Shown here piece after piece: positions 8,422 through 16,391 of a stretch of 64,000 nt of DNA. How positions within the stretch are numbered: the stretch's first letter is position 1; the number at the start of each line of letters is the position of its first letter. The translations under genes and the position numbers were made by a program. This DNA comes from Georgenia ruanii (GTDB taxonomy: Bacteria > Actinomycetota > Actinomycetes > Actinomycetales > Actinomycetaceae), in the NCBI RefSeq assembly GCF_009193175.1, contig NZ_VUKE01000011.1:1-64000 (forward strand), given 5' to 3'. The notes under the pieces are model-generated. The model saw only the letters and a program-made list of their open reading frames with translations, did no database searches and was not told where the DNA came from.

Positions 8422-9156
8422 ATGGACACCATGAACACCAACACGCGCACACTGCCGTCGATCGTTCTCGTACCCGGCCACTGGCTCGGGGCCTGGGCAT
8501 GGGACCAGGTCGCCGACGAGCTCAGGGCCCGCGGCCACCACGTCACGGCGGTCACGCTGCCCGGACTCGACCCGGCCGATCCCGATCGTGCCTCGGCCAC
8601 GGTGGAGCAGCAGGCCGACGCCCTCAGCGCGGTCATCGGCGCCGCCGGGGGCCCGGTGGTCCTCGTCGCTCACAGCGGAGCCGGATTCCCCACCTCCATG
8701 CTTCTCGACCGCGATCCCGCTGCAGTCGCACGAGTCGTCTACGTCGACAGCGGTCCAGCCGGCGACGGCTCGGTGCTCGACGCCTCCCTCCCGCCCACGG
8801 TCGAGGAAGTGCCCTTGCCGCCGTTCGAGCAGCTGGCAGAGACCGCCAGCCTCGCGGGTCTGAGCGAGGGCGATCTGCAGCGGTTCCGTGATCGCGCGGT
8901 ACCAGAGCCCGGCCCCGTCGTGCGAGCGCGGCTACACCTCGACAACCCCGCCAGACGTGAGGTGCCCTGCACACTCATCGCCTGCTCGATCCCCACCGAG
9001 ATCCTGATCGAGATGGCTCGTCAGGGCCACCCGATGATGGCTGAGGTCGCCACCTTGCGTGACGTCGACCTCGTCGACCTGCCGACCGGGCACTGGCCGA
9101 TGTGGAGCCGCCCGTCCGACCTGGCCGCAGCGATCGCGGGAGCCGCAAGCCGCTGA
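8422..9156 (+). CDS. Alpha/beta-hydrolase
   Basis: 244 residues. SIVLVPGHWLGAWAWDQVADEL is the typical oxyanion-hole start. The nucleophile is in VAHSGAGFP, so the usual GxSxG reads AHSGA; the catalytic His is in PTGHWPMWSRP. The protein resembles the esterase/salicylate-esterase-like group rather than haloalkane dehalogenases. Its neighbour is the divergent WYL regulator. The natural substrate is unknown. Confidence 0.88.
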   Translation: MDTMNTNTRTLPSIVLVPGHWLGAWAWDQVADELRARGHHVTAVTLPGLDPADPDRASATVEQQADALSAVIGAAGGPVVLVAHSGAGFPTSMLLDRDPAAVARVVYVDSGPAGDGSVLDASLPPTVEEVPLPPFEQLAETASLAGLSEGDLQRFRDRAVPEPGPVVRARLHLDNPARREVPCTLIACSIPTEILIEMARQGHPMMAEVATLRDVDLVDLPTGHWPMWSRPSDLAAAIAGAASR

Positions 9157-9184
9157 CGCTCACAGGGTCGTCGCACGCGACGGC

Positions 9185-9207
9185 TCACCCGCCGTACGGG
9201 CGGGTGA
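9185..9207. terminator. Hairpin at the convergent gene ends
   Basis: TCACCCGCC and GGCGGGTGA form 9-base arms around GTACG. The site is between the convergent hydrolase and VOC genes and includes the VOC stop codon. No T-run is present, so it would be a bidirectional, non-classical terminator at best. Confidence 0.35.
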
Positions 9208-9562
9208 TGATCTCGAGGTTGTGTCCGTCGGGGTCGGCCCAGTAGAGCCCGCGACCGCCGTCGTTCGTGTTGATGACGTTCGGGCGCCGGTGGTACGGGT
9301 CCGCCCAGTAGTCCAGGCCGCGCTCGACGATCCGGCCGAGGACGGCGTCGAAGGCGTCCTCGCTCACCAGGAAGGCGTAGTGCTGCGAGCGGATCGGTCC
9401 GGCGTCGTCGGCGAAGTCGAGGGACACCCCGTTGGCAAGCTCGACGACGGCGAACGGGCCATACGTCGTCGGCGCCGGCAGCCCGAGGAGGTCGGCCAGG
9501 AACGCCGCGGACGCGTGCTTGTCCCGGGCGTGGACGATGGTGTGGTTGAGCTGGATCGTCAT
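9185..9562 (-). CDS. VOC family protein (glyoxalase-like)
   Basis: 125 residues: IQLNHTIVHARDKHASAAFLADLLGL at the N-terminus and GGRGLYWADPDGHNLEIITRPY at the C-terminus, with the metal-ligand positions of dioxygenase-like VOC proteins (His near 6, His in the middle, Glu in LEIIT) apparently present. The ATG at 9562 has AAGGAGG 7 bases upstream, so the longer reading from 9586 is rejected. The last codons overlap a perfect hairpin (9185-9207). Confidence 0.88.
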   Translation of the reverse strand: MTIQLNHTIVHARDKHASAAFLADLLGLPAPTTYGPFAVVELANGVSLDFADDAGPIRSQHYAFLVSEDAFDAVLGRIVERGLDYWADPYHRRPNVINTNDGGRGLYWADPDGHNLEIITRPYGG

Positions 9563-9661
9563 CGATCTGCCTCCTTGCCGCATCACCGCGGAGCTGCCCC
9601 CAGCGTAGACGCGACGCGGCCGTCTCCTGACGTGCTGCGGTCCTGAACGCCGACAGTGACG

Positions 9662-10180
9662 TCACGACCGGTCCGATGCGCTGCGCAGGATCCCTGACCC
9701 GGCGAGCCAGGAGATGTCGAGGTCCCAGTCGTGGCGGGAGCGCTCCTCGAACTGGGCCATGGCGGCGTTGTGGTCGCGGCGCGCCTGCGCCGGGCTGACG
9801 GCGTTGACGCGGGCGTAGTGGTTCAGGGTCCGCTCGAGCGTGCCCTGGGTGCCGGCGAAGCCGGGGTGCTTGGCGGCGTGGCAGTCCGGGCACAGGGCGA
9901 CCAGGCCGCGCAGGTGCTGGACGTGCCGGTCGTCGTCGTAGCCCCACACCTCGTGGCACTCCACCGGCCACCTGCGGCCGCGGCCGCCGCAGACCTCGCA
10001 CCGGTCGCCGGAGCGGCGGCGCACGAACCGCTTGCACAGCGCCCACCCGTCCGGCGGCAGCAGGTGGCGAAGGTTGAACTCCCAGCACGGACCCGGGACA
10101 AGCTCGATGGGCAGCGAGGTGACGTAGTCGGACAGGACGATCGGGTCGGACGCGGATGCGGATGCGGACACGGAGTCCAT
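9662..10180 (-). CDS. HNH endonuclease-like protein
   Basis: 172 residues with the zinc-finger HNH arrangement: CEVCGGRG, then ECHEVWGYDD and later LVALCPDCHAAKH, giving two CxxC pairs flanking the His/Asn core. This resembles the stand-alone HNH proteins found on many actinobacterial chromosomes (often with VECHEVW). It could be a nuclease from a past mobile element or a restriction enzyme, but no methylase is nearby. The N-terminus carries a short Ser-Ala repeat encoded by a hexamer repeat. Confidence 0.82.
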   Translation of the reverse strand: MDSVSASASASDPIVLSDYVTSLPIELVPGPCWEFNLRHLLPPDGWALCKRFVRRRSGDRCEVCGGRGRRWPVECHEVWGYDDDRHVQHLRGLVALCPDCHAAKHPGFAGTQGTLERTLNHYARVNAVSPAQARRDHNAAMAQFEERSRHDWDLDISWLAGSGILRSASDRS

Positions 10181-10234
10181 GATGTGCGGTCGCCGTCGGC
10201 TCTGCTTCCGTCAGACCGCTCCGGCCTGACCGGA

Positions 10235-10516
10235 CTACGCCGCCGCCACCGCCTGCAGCAGGTCCAACCGCACCGCCCGCCGCGCCGGGAATGGGACCTG
10301 GCCGGCGTCGACGGCGTCGAGGCCGACGAGGACATGCATGAGGGTGGACCTGCCGGAGTCGGAGCGGCCCATGACGACGGTGAAGCGGCCAGCAGGCAGG
10401 CGCAGGTCGGCGCCGTCGAGGGCGCGGACCTCGGTGGCTCCGCGGCCGTAGGTCTTCACGACGGCGCGGGCCTCGGCGGCCACGGCGGTCCTGGTGGGGG
10501 CGGTGAGCGTGGTCAT
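10235..10516 (-). pseudogene. Truncated ABC-transporter ATPase (MacB/LolD type)
   Basis: 93 residues matching only the N-terminus of an antimicrobial-peptide-type exporter ATPase: AVVKTYGRGATEVRALDGADL followed by a Walker A reading MGRSDSGRSTLMH. The family consensus is GPSGSGKST, so the P, G and the catalytic K have all changed. After GLDAVDAGQV the sequence diverges to a short unrelated tail; Q-loop, signature, Walker B and the permease partner are missing. It cannot be a working ATPase. It is the third gene of a tight cluster with the small ORF and the HMA-like gene. Confidence 0.8.
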
Positions 10517-10527
10517 CGGGGGGCCTC

Positions 10528-10647
10528 TCAGCGGGTGGGGCGACGGGTGGCGGGGCGGCGGCGGGCGAGCCGGCGGGTCCGGGCGGCCCGGGCCTCGCAG
10601 ATGAGGTCGCGGCTGCGGATGGTGTGCAGGTCCAGCCAGGTGGTCAT
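10528..10647 (-). CDS. Small Arg-rich protein, 39 residues
   Basis: ATG at 10647 to TGA at 10528, encoding a peptide that starts MTTWLDLHTIRSRDLICEA and ends in an Arg-rich tail. GAGG stands 5 bases before the ATG, which is 7 bases after the HMA-like stop; the ABC remnant starts 11 bases downstream. The tight spacing supports a real gene. Function is unknown; the basic tail could bind nucleic acid or membrane. Confidence 0.5.
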   Translation of the reverse strand: MTTWLDLHTIRSRDLICEARAARTRRLARRRPATRRPTR

Positions 10648-10654
10648 GGGGTCC

Positions 10655-10891
10655 TCAGCTCTCGAAGGTCGCGGCGACGGCGTCGATCGCGGCGGCGACG
10701 TCCGCCCGGTCGACGGGGAGCTCGGTGGTGACGGCGACGCAGCCCGTGGCGGGGTCGGCCTCCACCGCGGCGATGCCGGTGATCTGGGCTATCGCCGCGG
10801 TCAGCGCGTCGGCGCGGGACCGGTCGGTCATGCCGGGGACGTGGAAGGTCGTGCTGCCCACGAACGAGCGGGGCGTGTGGCGCATCATCAT
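10655..10891 (-). CDS. Heavy-metal-associated-like domain protein lacking the metal CxxC
   Basis: About 78 residues with the ferredoxin-like pattern of HMA domains: TTFHVPGMTDRSRADALTAA, ITGIAAVEADPATGCVAVTT, VDRADVAAAIDAVAATFES. Where copper chaperones have GMTCxxC, this one has GMTDRSR, so it cannot bind metal in the usual way. Several Met codons (10891, 10888, 10885) are possible starts. It heads the small cluster with the 39-residue ORF and the ABC-ATPase remnant. Confidence 0.65.
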   Translation of the reverse strand: MMMRHTPRSFVGSTTFHVPGMTDRSRADALTAAIAQITGIAAVEADPATGCVAVTTELPVDRADVAAAIDAVAATFES

Positions 10892-11111
10892 CGGGGGCTC
10901 CAGGGGCGGTTCTTGGGACACCACGAGGTTCCCGCCCGGGCCACCGGGGTCGCGCCGGGGAAATCGCCGGGTTCGTTGCCGGGTTCCCGGGGAGCGGCTG
11001 CGCCGCGACGGCCCCACCGCCACCAGACACAGACGGGGCCGCCGTGTGCTGGGCACGCGACGGCCCCGTCACCGTCGGGATGGGGCGAGCGCCGCACCAA
11101 CGATGGGCCTG

Positions 11112-11528
11112 CTACCCGACGCGGTCGCCGGTCAGCTCGGGATCGGCGAACTGGCTGAGCATGTTCACGTCCACCAGGAAGGACTCCGAGCCGTCCTCGT
11201 TCAGGAACGCCGGCGCGCCGTCGGCCATCATGATCTGGACGACTTCCTCCTCGAAGAAGAGGGGACGGTGCACGGCGCCGTCGGGCTCGATGACATAGGC
11301 GCCGGTCTTGAAGTCGCCCGCCTGCTCGTGACGACCTGCTCCCTTGATGATGGAGATCTGGGACATGCCGATGTGCCGGTGCGGCGGCAGCACCGAACCC
11401 TTCTCGGAGCGAATCCTGATCGTCCAGGCACCGCTCTCACGGTCCAGCCGGAGCACCTTGACCCCCACGCCGGGCGCGAGCTCGCGCCACGGCATGCCGT
11501 CCGTGTCGATGGCGATGCTGCCGGGCAC
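11112..11528 (-). CDS. Cupin-domain protein (ChrR-like)
   Basis: 138 residues: GVGVKVLRLDRESGAWTIRI, then the cupin metal motif VLPPHRHIGMSQISIIKGAG and GAYVIEPDGAVHRPLFFEEE. The two-His motif and the C-terminal His are consistent with a mononuclear metal site as in ChrR-type cupins and 2,4'-dihydroxyacetophenone dioxygenase. It lies downstream of xdhC on the same strand with a 136-base gap, so it may be part of the mocA-xdhC unit and of the catabolic island. Confidence 0.82.
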   Translation of the reverse strand: MPGSIAIDTDGMPWRELAPGVGVKVLRLDRESGAWTIRIRSEKGSVLPPHRHIGMSQISIIKGAGRHEQAGDFKTGAYVIEPDGAVHRPLFFEEEVVQIMMADGAPAFLNEDGSESFLVDVNMLSQFADPELTGDRVG

Positions 11529-11664
11529 CGCCCCCTTGCGACACCGGTGCAGCAGCGGTGGCGACGGGCGGAAGACTTACCCTCTGCGCGTTCCCGACCT
11601 CCTCCCCCTCGACGGGCGGTGGCGGGGGTGCGGCCGCGTCGCCTCGCCCTCCCACCTGCGATGC

Positions 11665-12783
11665 TCAGGCACGGAGCGCCACCGTCGGCTGCTCCCGGTG
11701 GATCGGGGTGTCCACGTCGCTCAGGCGCCGTCCGGTGCCGCCCCACCGCAGGGCGATGATCTCCCCGGCGATGGACACCGCCGTCTCCTCGGGGGTGTGG
11801 GCACCGAGGTCCAGTCCGATGGGCGAGGAGAGCCGGGCGAGCTGCTCCTCGGTGATGCCCCGCTCGAGTAGCTGCGCGTTGCGCTCGACGTGGGTGCGCC
11901 GGCTGCCCATCACCCCGATGTATGCGGCCGGCCCGTTCAGGGCCTCCACCAGCAGCGGGATGTCGAACTTCGGGTCGTGGGTGAGCACGCACAGCACCGT
12001 GCGCTCGTCGACGGCGACCGAGCGCAGGTACTCGTGCGGCCACTGCACCACGATCTCGTCCACGTCAGGGAACCGCGCGCGCGTGGCGAAGACCGGACGG
12101 GCGTCGCAGACGGTGACGTGGTAGCCGAGAAAGGAGCCCATCCGCGCCACCGCGGCGGCGAAGTCGATGGCTCCGAAGACGATCATGCGCGGTGCCGGGG
12201 CGAAAGACTCCACGAACACCGACAGCTCGTCCATCCGCCGCTCACCGTGGGAGCCCAGGTGGACCATCTGGTTGCGGCCGTGCTCGAGCAGACCGGCGGC
12301 GGCGTCGACGAGCGCCGCGTCGAGCCGCTCGTCGCCCGTGCCGCCGCGGGCCACGCCGTCGACGAGGAGGAGATGACGTCCCACGAGGTTCCCGTCCTGG
12401 GCGTCGACGATCGTCGCCAGCGCCGCGGGGCGCTCGGCGTCGACGGCGGGGAGCAGGTCCGCCAGGTGGTCCGGCGCGGCAGGGTCCACGCGCTGCACGA
12501 ACAGCTCGATGGTGCCCCCGCACGTCAAGCCCACCTCGAAGGCGTCGTTGTCACTGACCCCGTAGCGGACGACCTGGGGCCGGCCGGCTTCCAGCACCTC
12601 CCCGCAGACCTCGTAGACGGCACCCTCGACGCACCCGCCCGAGACGCTGCCGACGGCCTCGCCCGCGGCGTTGACAGCCATCGAGGCACCCGGCCCCCGG
12701 GGAGAGGACTTCCAGGTGCGGACCACGGTCGCGACGGCGAACGGCTCGGTCCAGGAGCGGATGCTCTCGAGAATGTCACGCAC
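11665..12783 (-). CDS. XdhC/CoxI family molybdenum-hydroxylase maturation protein
   Basis: 372 residues. The N-terminal XdhC domain has VRTWKSSPRGPGASMAV and SVSGGCVEGAVYEVCGEVL; the C-terminal Rossmann domain has MIVFGAIDFAAAVARMGSFLGY and GPAAYIGVMGSRRTHVER. XdhC proteins bind molybdopterin cofactor and insert its sulfurated form into xanthine-dehydrogenase-family enzymes, matching the CoxL-type enzyme encoded at 30022. The GTG start at 12783 has AAGGAG 9 bases upstream. It overlaps the end of the mocA-like gene by 8 bases. Confidence 0.93.
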   Translation of the reverse strand: MRDILESIRSWTEPFAVATVVRTWKSSPRGPGASMAVNAAGEAVGSVSGGCVEGAVYEVCGEVLEAGRPQVVRYGVSDNDAFEVGLTCGGTIELFVQRVDPAAPDHLADLLPAVDAERPAALATIVDAQDGNLVGRHLLLVDGVARGGTGDERLDAALVDAAAGLLEHGRNQMVHLGSHGERRMDELSVFVESFAPAPRMIVFGAIDFAAAVARMGSFLGYHVTVCDARPVFATRARFPDVDEIVVQWPHEYLRSVAVDERTVLCVLTHDPKFDIPLLVEALNGPAAYIGVMGSRRTHVERNAQLLERGITEEQLARLSSPIGLDLGAHTPEETAVSIAGEIIALRWGGTGRRLSDVDTPIHREQPTVALRA

Positions 12784-13384
12784 GGCGTTCGTCTCCTTCG
12801 ACGTCGGACTGAGCCACGGCGGTGGCGTCGTGGGGCCGGTGAACGGCGCCCACTGGAGGGATGTCGATGTCCCGGCCGGAGGCCAGGTCGCCACACTCCA
12901 CAGCGAGATAGGCGTGTTCGCGCAGGTACGGACCCGCGCCGTCGACGTCCGTCAGGGCGGCCAGCAGCGGGGCGAGGTAGAGGCGCGGCAGGACGACGGG
13001 ATGCCCGGGGCGGGTGTCGAACACGGCGCGGGCGAGGCGGTCCCCGGCGACCGTGAGGACGCGGTCCACCACCTCGGGGCCGACGTCCGGGCAGTCGACC
13101 ACGTGCACCACCACGCGGGCCGCACCGTCGCCGACGGCGGTGAGCCCGGCGCGCAGCGATGCACCGATGCCCCGCTCCCAGCCCGCACAGTGGATCACGT
13201 CCACCCCCGCCAGGTGTGGTGGGCGGGCCGCGCCGGTGACGACCCCGACGGCGGAGCAGCCGCCCTCGCGCAGGGCACCGACCGCGCGGGCGAGCCACCC
13301 GGGCACGAGGATCTTGGGCATGCCGTAGCGGCTGCCGGCGCCCGCGGCAAGGACGAGGCCGACGGTCTCGGCGACGACGACGAT
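12776..13384 (-). CDS. mocA: MocA-like molybdenum cofactor cytidylyltransferase
   Basis: About 202 residues of the NTP-transferase fold: VGLVLAAGAGSRYGMPKIL is the nucleotide-binding loop, and HVVDCPDVGPEVVDRVL plus FDTRPGHPVVLPRLYL are typical of MocA, which makes molybdopterin cytosine dinucleotide for CoxL-type hydroxylases. The start is odd. The only in-frame ATG (13468) lies upstream of the predicted transcription start, while AGGAGG stands 4 bases before an ATC codon at 13384 directly ahead of the conserved domain. An ATC start is proposed. It is first in a unit with xdhC and perhaps the cupin at 11112. Confidence 0.85.
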   Translation of the reverse strand: MVVVAETVGLVLAAGAGSRYGMPKILVPGWLARAVGALREGGCSAVGVVTGAARPPHLAGVDVIHCAGWERGIGASLRAGLTAVGDGAARVVVHVVDCPDVGPEVVDRVLTVAGDRLARAVFDTRPGHPVVLPRLYLAPLLAALTDVDGAGPYLREHAYLAVECGDLASGRDIDIPPVGAVHRPHDATAVAQSDVEGDERRA

Positions 13385-13461
13385 GGTCCCTCCTGCGGAG
13401 CTGGTCGAGGGTGGGCGTGACCCGAGGGCCGGGCTACGATGACTGGATTCTTGGGATGATT

Positions 13462-13475
13462 TGATCACATGTCAA
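13462..13475 (-). promoter_or_regulatory. Island operator (exact core) overlapping the mocA promoter
   Basis: Minus-strand TTGACATGTGATCA, an exact copy of the island core. TTGACA (13475-13470) is a perfect -35 and is followed after 17 bases by AAGAAT (13452-13447), so a repressor here would block RNA polymerase for mocA-xdhC. The same site lies about 25 bases upstream of the moaA start on the other strand and could control both directions. Confidence 0.75.
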
Positions 13476-13500
13476 CCAACTGTGGCGGAACGGAGCTCCC

Positions 13501-14553
13501 ATGACAGTGCCGCTGGGCTTGCCCTCCCGCCTGCCCCCCGACCGCCTCGGGCGCCCGTTGCGGGACCTGCGGATCTCGGTGACCGACCGGTGCAACTTCC
13601 GGTGCGTCTACTGCATGCCGAAGGAGGTCTTCGGCCGCGACTACGCGTTCCTGCCGAAGAGCCAGATCCTCACCTTCGACGAGATCACGCGGGTCGCCCG
13701 GGTGGCCGTCGCCCACGGCGTGGAGAAGATTCGGCTCACCGGTGGGGAGCCCCTGCTGCGGCGCGGGATCGAGGTGCTCGTCGCCGCGCTCGCCGAGCTG
13801 CGCACCCCGGAGGGGCGCCCGGTCGACCTCGCCCTGACCACCAACGCCTCCACGCTCGCGGTCAAGGCGCGCGCCCTGAAGGACGCGGGGCTGACCCGGG
13901 TGAGCGTCTCCCTCGACTCCCTCGACCCGGAGCGGTTCGCCGCGATGAACGACGTCGACTTCCCGGTCGCCAAGGTCCTGCGCGGCATCGACGCCGCGCG
14001 GGAGGCCGGCCTCGGCCCGGTCAAGGTCAACATGGTGGTCAAGCGGGGCACCAACGACGCCGACGTCCTCCCCATGGCCCGGCACTTCAAGGGCACGGGC
14101 GTGATCGTGCGGTTCATCGAGTTCATGGACGTCGGCTCGACCAACGGCTGGCGGATGGACGAGGTCCTGCCCTCGGCGGAGATCGTCGCCCGCATCGACG
14201 CCGAGCTTCCCCTCGAACCGGCCGCCCCGAGCTACCGCGGCGAGACCGCGGCGCGGTGGCGCTACCGCGACGGCGGGGGCGAGATCGGCGTCATCTCCTC
14301 CGTCACCGCGGCCTTCTGCGGGACGTGCACCCGCGCCCGCCTCTCCACCGACGGCAAGCTCTTCACCTGCCTGTTCGCCGCGCGCGGTCAGGATCTTCGG
14401 GCCGTGCTCCGCGACCCCTCGCAGACGGACGCCGACCTCGCCACGGCCCTCGGTGCGATCTGGGCCGCGCGGGACGACCAGTACTCCGAACGACGCGCCA
14501 CCGTGAAGGAGCGGCCCGCCGGACGGATCGAGATGTCGTACATCGGTGGCTGA
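13501..14553 (+). CDS. moaA: GTP 3',8-cyclase MoaA
   Basis: 350 residues. The radical-SAM cluster motif is CNFRCVYC near residue 31, with the usual RISVTDR before it and [10 protein letters not shown] after it. The second cluster is formed by [19 protein letters not shown] near the C-terminus, and the protein ends in the conserved Gly-Gly. It performs the first step of molybdopterin synthesis from GTP. It is divergent from mocA-xdhC and shares their operator region. MoaC and the other moa/moe genes are not in this window and must lie elsewhere. Confidence 0.96.
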   Translation: MTVPLGLPSRLPPDRLGRPLRDLRISVTDRCNFRCVYCMPKEVFGRDYAFLPKSQILTFDEITRVARVAVAHGVEKIRLTGGEPLLRRGIEVLVAALAELRTPEGRPVDLALTTNASTLAVKARALKDAGLTRVSVSLDSLDPERFAAMNDVDFPVAKVLRGIDAAREAGLGPVKVNMVVKRGTNDADVLPMARHFKGTGVIVRFIEFMDVGSTNGWRMDEVLPSAEIVARIDAELPLEPAAPSYRGETAARWRYRDGGGEIGVISSVTAAFCGTCTRARLSTDGKLFTCLFAARGQDLRAVLRDPSQTDADLATALGAIWAARDDQYSERRATVKERPAGRIEMSYIGG

Positions 14554-14570
14554 CCCGCGGCGGCCGACCG

Positions 14571-14657
14571 GGCGACCGGACCGGCGCGCGTCCGGCGGCT
14601 GATACGGCGACCGAACCGGCGCGCGTCCGGCGGCTGATACGGCGACCGGACCGGCGC
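14571..14657. repeat. 35-bp tandem repeat, about 2.5 copies
   Basis: Copy 1 is 14571-14605, copy 2 is 14606-14640 with one substitution (GGACC to GAACC near the start), and 14641-14657 is a partial third copy. The array lies between the convergent moaA and FAD-oxidoreductase genes. Each full copy carries CCGGCGCGCGTCCGG, which can pair with itself. Confidence 0.9.
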
Positions 14658-14667
14658 TGGCGCACCC

Positions 14668-16362
14668 TCAGCGCCGGGCGGGGCCAGGCCGGACCCGACC
14701 GCCCGCCGAGCGAGCCAGGCTCGTCGCGCCGGCCAGCGCCCGCCCGCCCAGGCCCGCCGCCGCGGCCCGCGCACGGCCGCCGAGCGTCGTCGGGCGGAGG
14801 AGCAGCTCGGCGCACAGGTATCCGGACAGGGCGTTGGTGCCCGCGCCCGGCCACGTCGCGGCCCCCACCTGGTACAGCCCCGGCACTCCGGTGACATACC
14901 CGGAGGCCCCCAGCCACGGCCGGAAGAGAAAGTTCTGGGCCACGTGGTGGCTGCCGGCCACGCTGTCCCCGCCGACGAGGTTCGGGTTCGACCGCTCCAG
15001 GTCCAGCGGCGAGAGCACGGTCCGCGCCCGCACCAGGGCGCCGAAGCCGGGCGCGTACGCCTCGATCTTGGCGACCACCCGGTCGGCCACCGCCTCCTTG
15101 GCGGCGTCCCAGTCATCGGCGGTGATCTCGCCGGCAGCGTCGCCGCGGATGGTCGAGGGCAGGCTGCGGACCTGGATCCAGACCACCTGCCGGCCGTCGG
15201 GGCTGCGGCTGGGGTCCACCTGGCTGGTCTGGCCGACCACCAGCAGGGGGCTGTCGGGGATCAGGCCCGCGAGCGACTGGGTGTACGTGCGGGCCAGGTC
15301 GTCGACGTAGGGCCCGACGTGGACGTAGGCGAACGAGGCCAGGTCCGGGTGGGCGGACCACGGGATCGGCCCGTCCAGTGCGAGGTGCACCATCATCGTG
15401 CCCGGGCCGTAGCTGAAGCGCCGGGCCTGCTCGCGCTCGGCGGCCGGGACGCCCGGAGCGCCGTCGAGAAGGTCGCCGAACAGGTGCACCGGCGCGGTGC
15501 CCGCGACGACGGCGCGGCGGGCCGCGATGGGTTCGCCGCCGACCACCACCCCGCGGGCGCGGCCGCCGTCCACCACGACGCGCTCCACCCGGGCGCCGGT
15601 GCGCACCTCGCCGCCCGCCTCCTCGACGAGGGCCGCCAGCGCGCGAGGCAGGCTGGAGACGCCGCCCTCGGCGATGGCGATGCCGGCCTCCATGTCCCCG
15701 AACGTCTCGACGAAGGGAAACATGGCGCCGAAGGAGACGTCGGGACCGTAGTCCAGGTGCATCCCCCAGGCGGCCAGCAACGACCGTGCCTCCGCCGTGG
15801 CGAACCATCGCTCGCCCAGCTCGCGGGTCGAGCAGGCCAGCAGCTGGGCGAAGGACGCCAGGCGGCGCACGCCGGCCCGCCGGACCGCTCCGGCCAGGTG
15901 CTGCAGCGCCGCACCGCTGGGCAGCCGCATGCCGTACAGCGGCATGAGGGTGGTCATGAACTCGTGCTGGAGCTCCCGCAGCCGGCGCCAGCCGGCCAGG
16001 TCCGCCTCGCTGTGGGCCCCGAGCTCCCGCTCCGTGCGCGCGGCGTCCTGGTAGACGCGCAGGCTCCTTCCGCCCGGGAAGACGCTGGCGTACGGCCGCT
16101 CGGAGACGACGGGCCGGAACCCGGTGCGGGCGAGGTCCTCGCGCAGCTCGGCGTAGACGGGGCTGGCCAGAAAGAGGTTGAGGTTCGTCGCGTACAGGTC
16201 GTGGACCAGCCCGGGCTCGGTCACCTCGCCGCTGCGGGTGGCGCCCCCCACGTCGTCGTTGCCCTCCAGGACGAGGACGTCCCAGCCGGCCCGGGCGAGG
16301 TACAGGGCGGTGACCAGGCCGTTGTGGCCGGCCCCGATGACGACGGCGTCGCAGGTGCGCAC
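14668..16362 (-). CDS. Phytoene-desaturase-like FAD-dependent oxidoreductase (COG1233), copy 1
   Basis: 564 residues. The N-terminal dinucleotide site is VVIGAGHNGLVTALYLARAG followed by a VLEGNDDVGGATRSGE segment; AEGGVSSLPRALAALVEEAGGEV is the mid-protein FAD contact; the C-terminus has PGLYQVGAATWPGAGTNALSG. The family includes carotenoid desaturases and amine/alcohol oxidoreductases; no carotenoid genes are nearby, so a catabolic dehydrogenation is likelier. The GTG at 16362 has GGAGG upstream. It is last in the ldh2-tautomerase-styA-crtI unit. A second family member is at 26158. Confidence 0.88.
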   Translation of the reverse strand: MRTCDAVVIGAGHNGLVTALYLARAGWDVLVLEGNDDVGGATRSGEVTEPGLVHDLYATNLNLFLASPVYAELREDLARTGFRPVVSERPYASVFPGGRSLRVYQDAARTERELGAHSEADLAGWRRLRELQHEFMTTLMPLYGMRLPSGAALQHLAGAVRRAGVRRLASFAQLLACSTRELGERWFATAEARSLLAAWGMHLDYGPDVSFGAMFPFVETFGDMEAGIAIAEGGVSSLPRALAALVEEAGGEVRTGARVERVVVDGGRARGVVVGGEPIAARRAVVAGTAPVHLFGDLLDGAPGVPAAEREQARRFSYGPGTMMVHLALDGPIPWSAHPDLASFAYVHVGPYVDDLARTYTQSLAGLIPDSPLLVVGQTSQVDPSRSPDGRQVVWIQVRSLPSTIRGDAAGEITADDWDAAKEAVADRVVAKIEAYAPGFGALVRARTVLSPLDLERSNPNLVGGDSVAGSHHVAQNFLFRPWLGASGYVTGVPGLYQVGAATWPGAGTNALSGYLCAELLLRPTTLGGRARAAAAGLGGRALAGATSLARSAGGRVRPGPARR

Positions 16363-16391
16363 GGATGATCCTCCGGATGGGGTAGCAGGGG

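Noticed and set aside
14668-16362. Carotenoid biosynthesis role for the phytoene-desaturase-like genes
   Set aside because: No crtB, crtE or other carotenoid genes are present, and both copies sit in catabolic operons.
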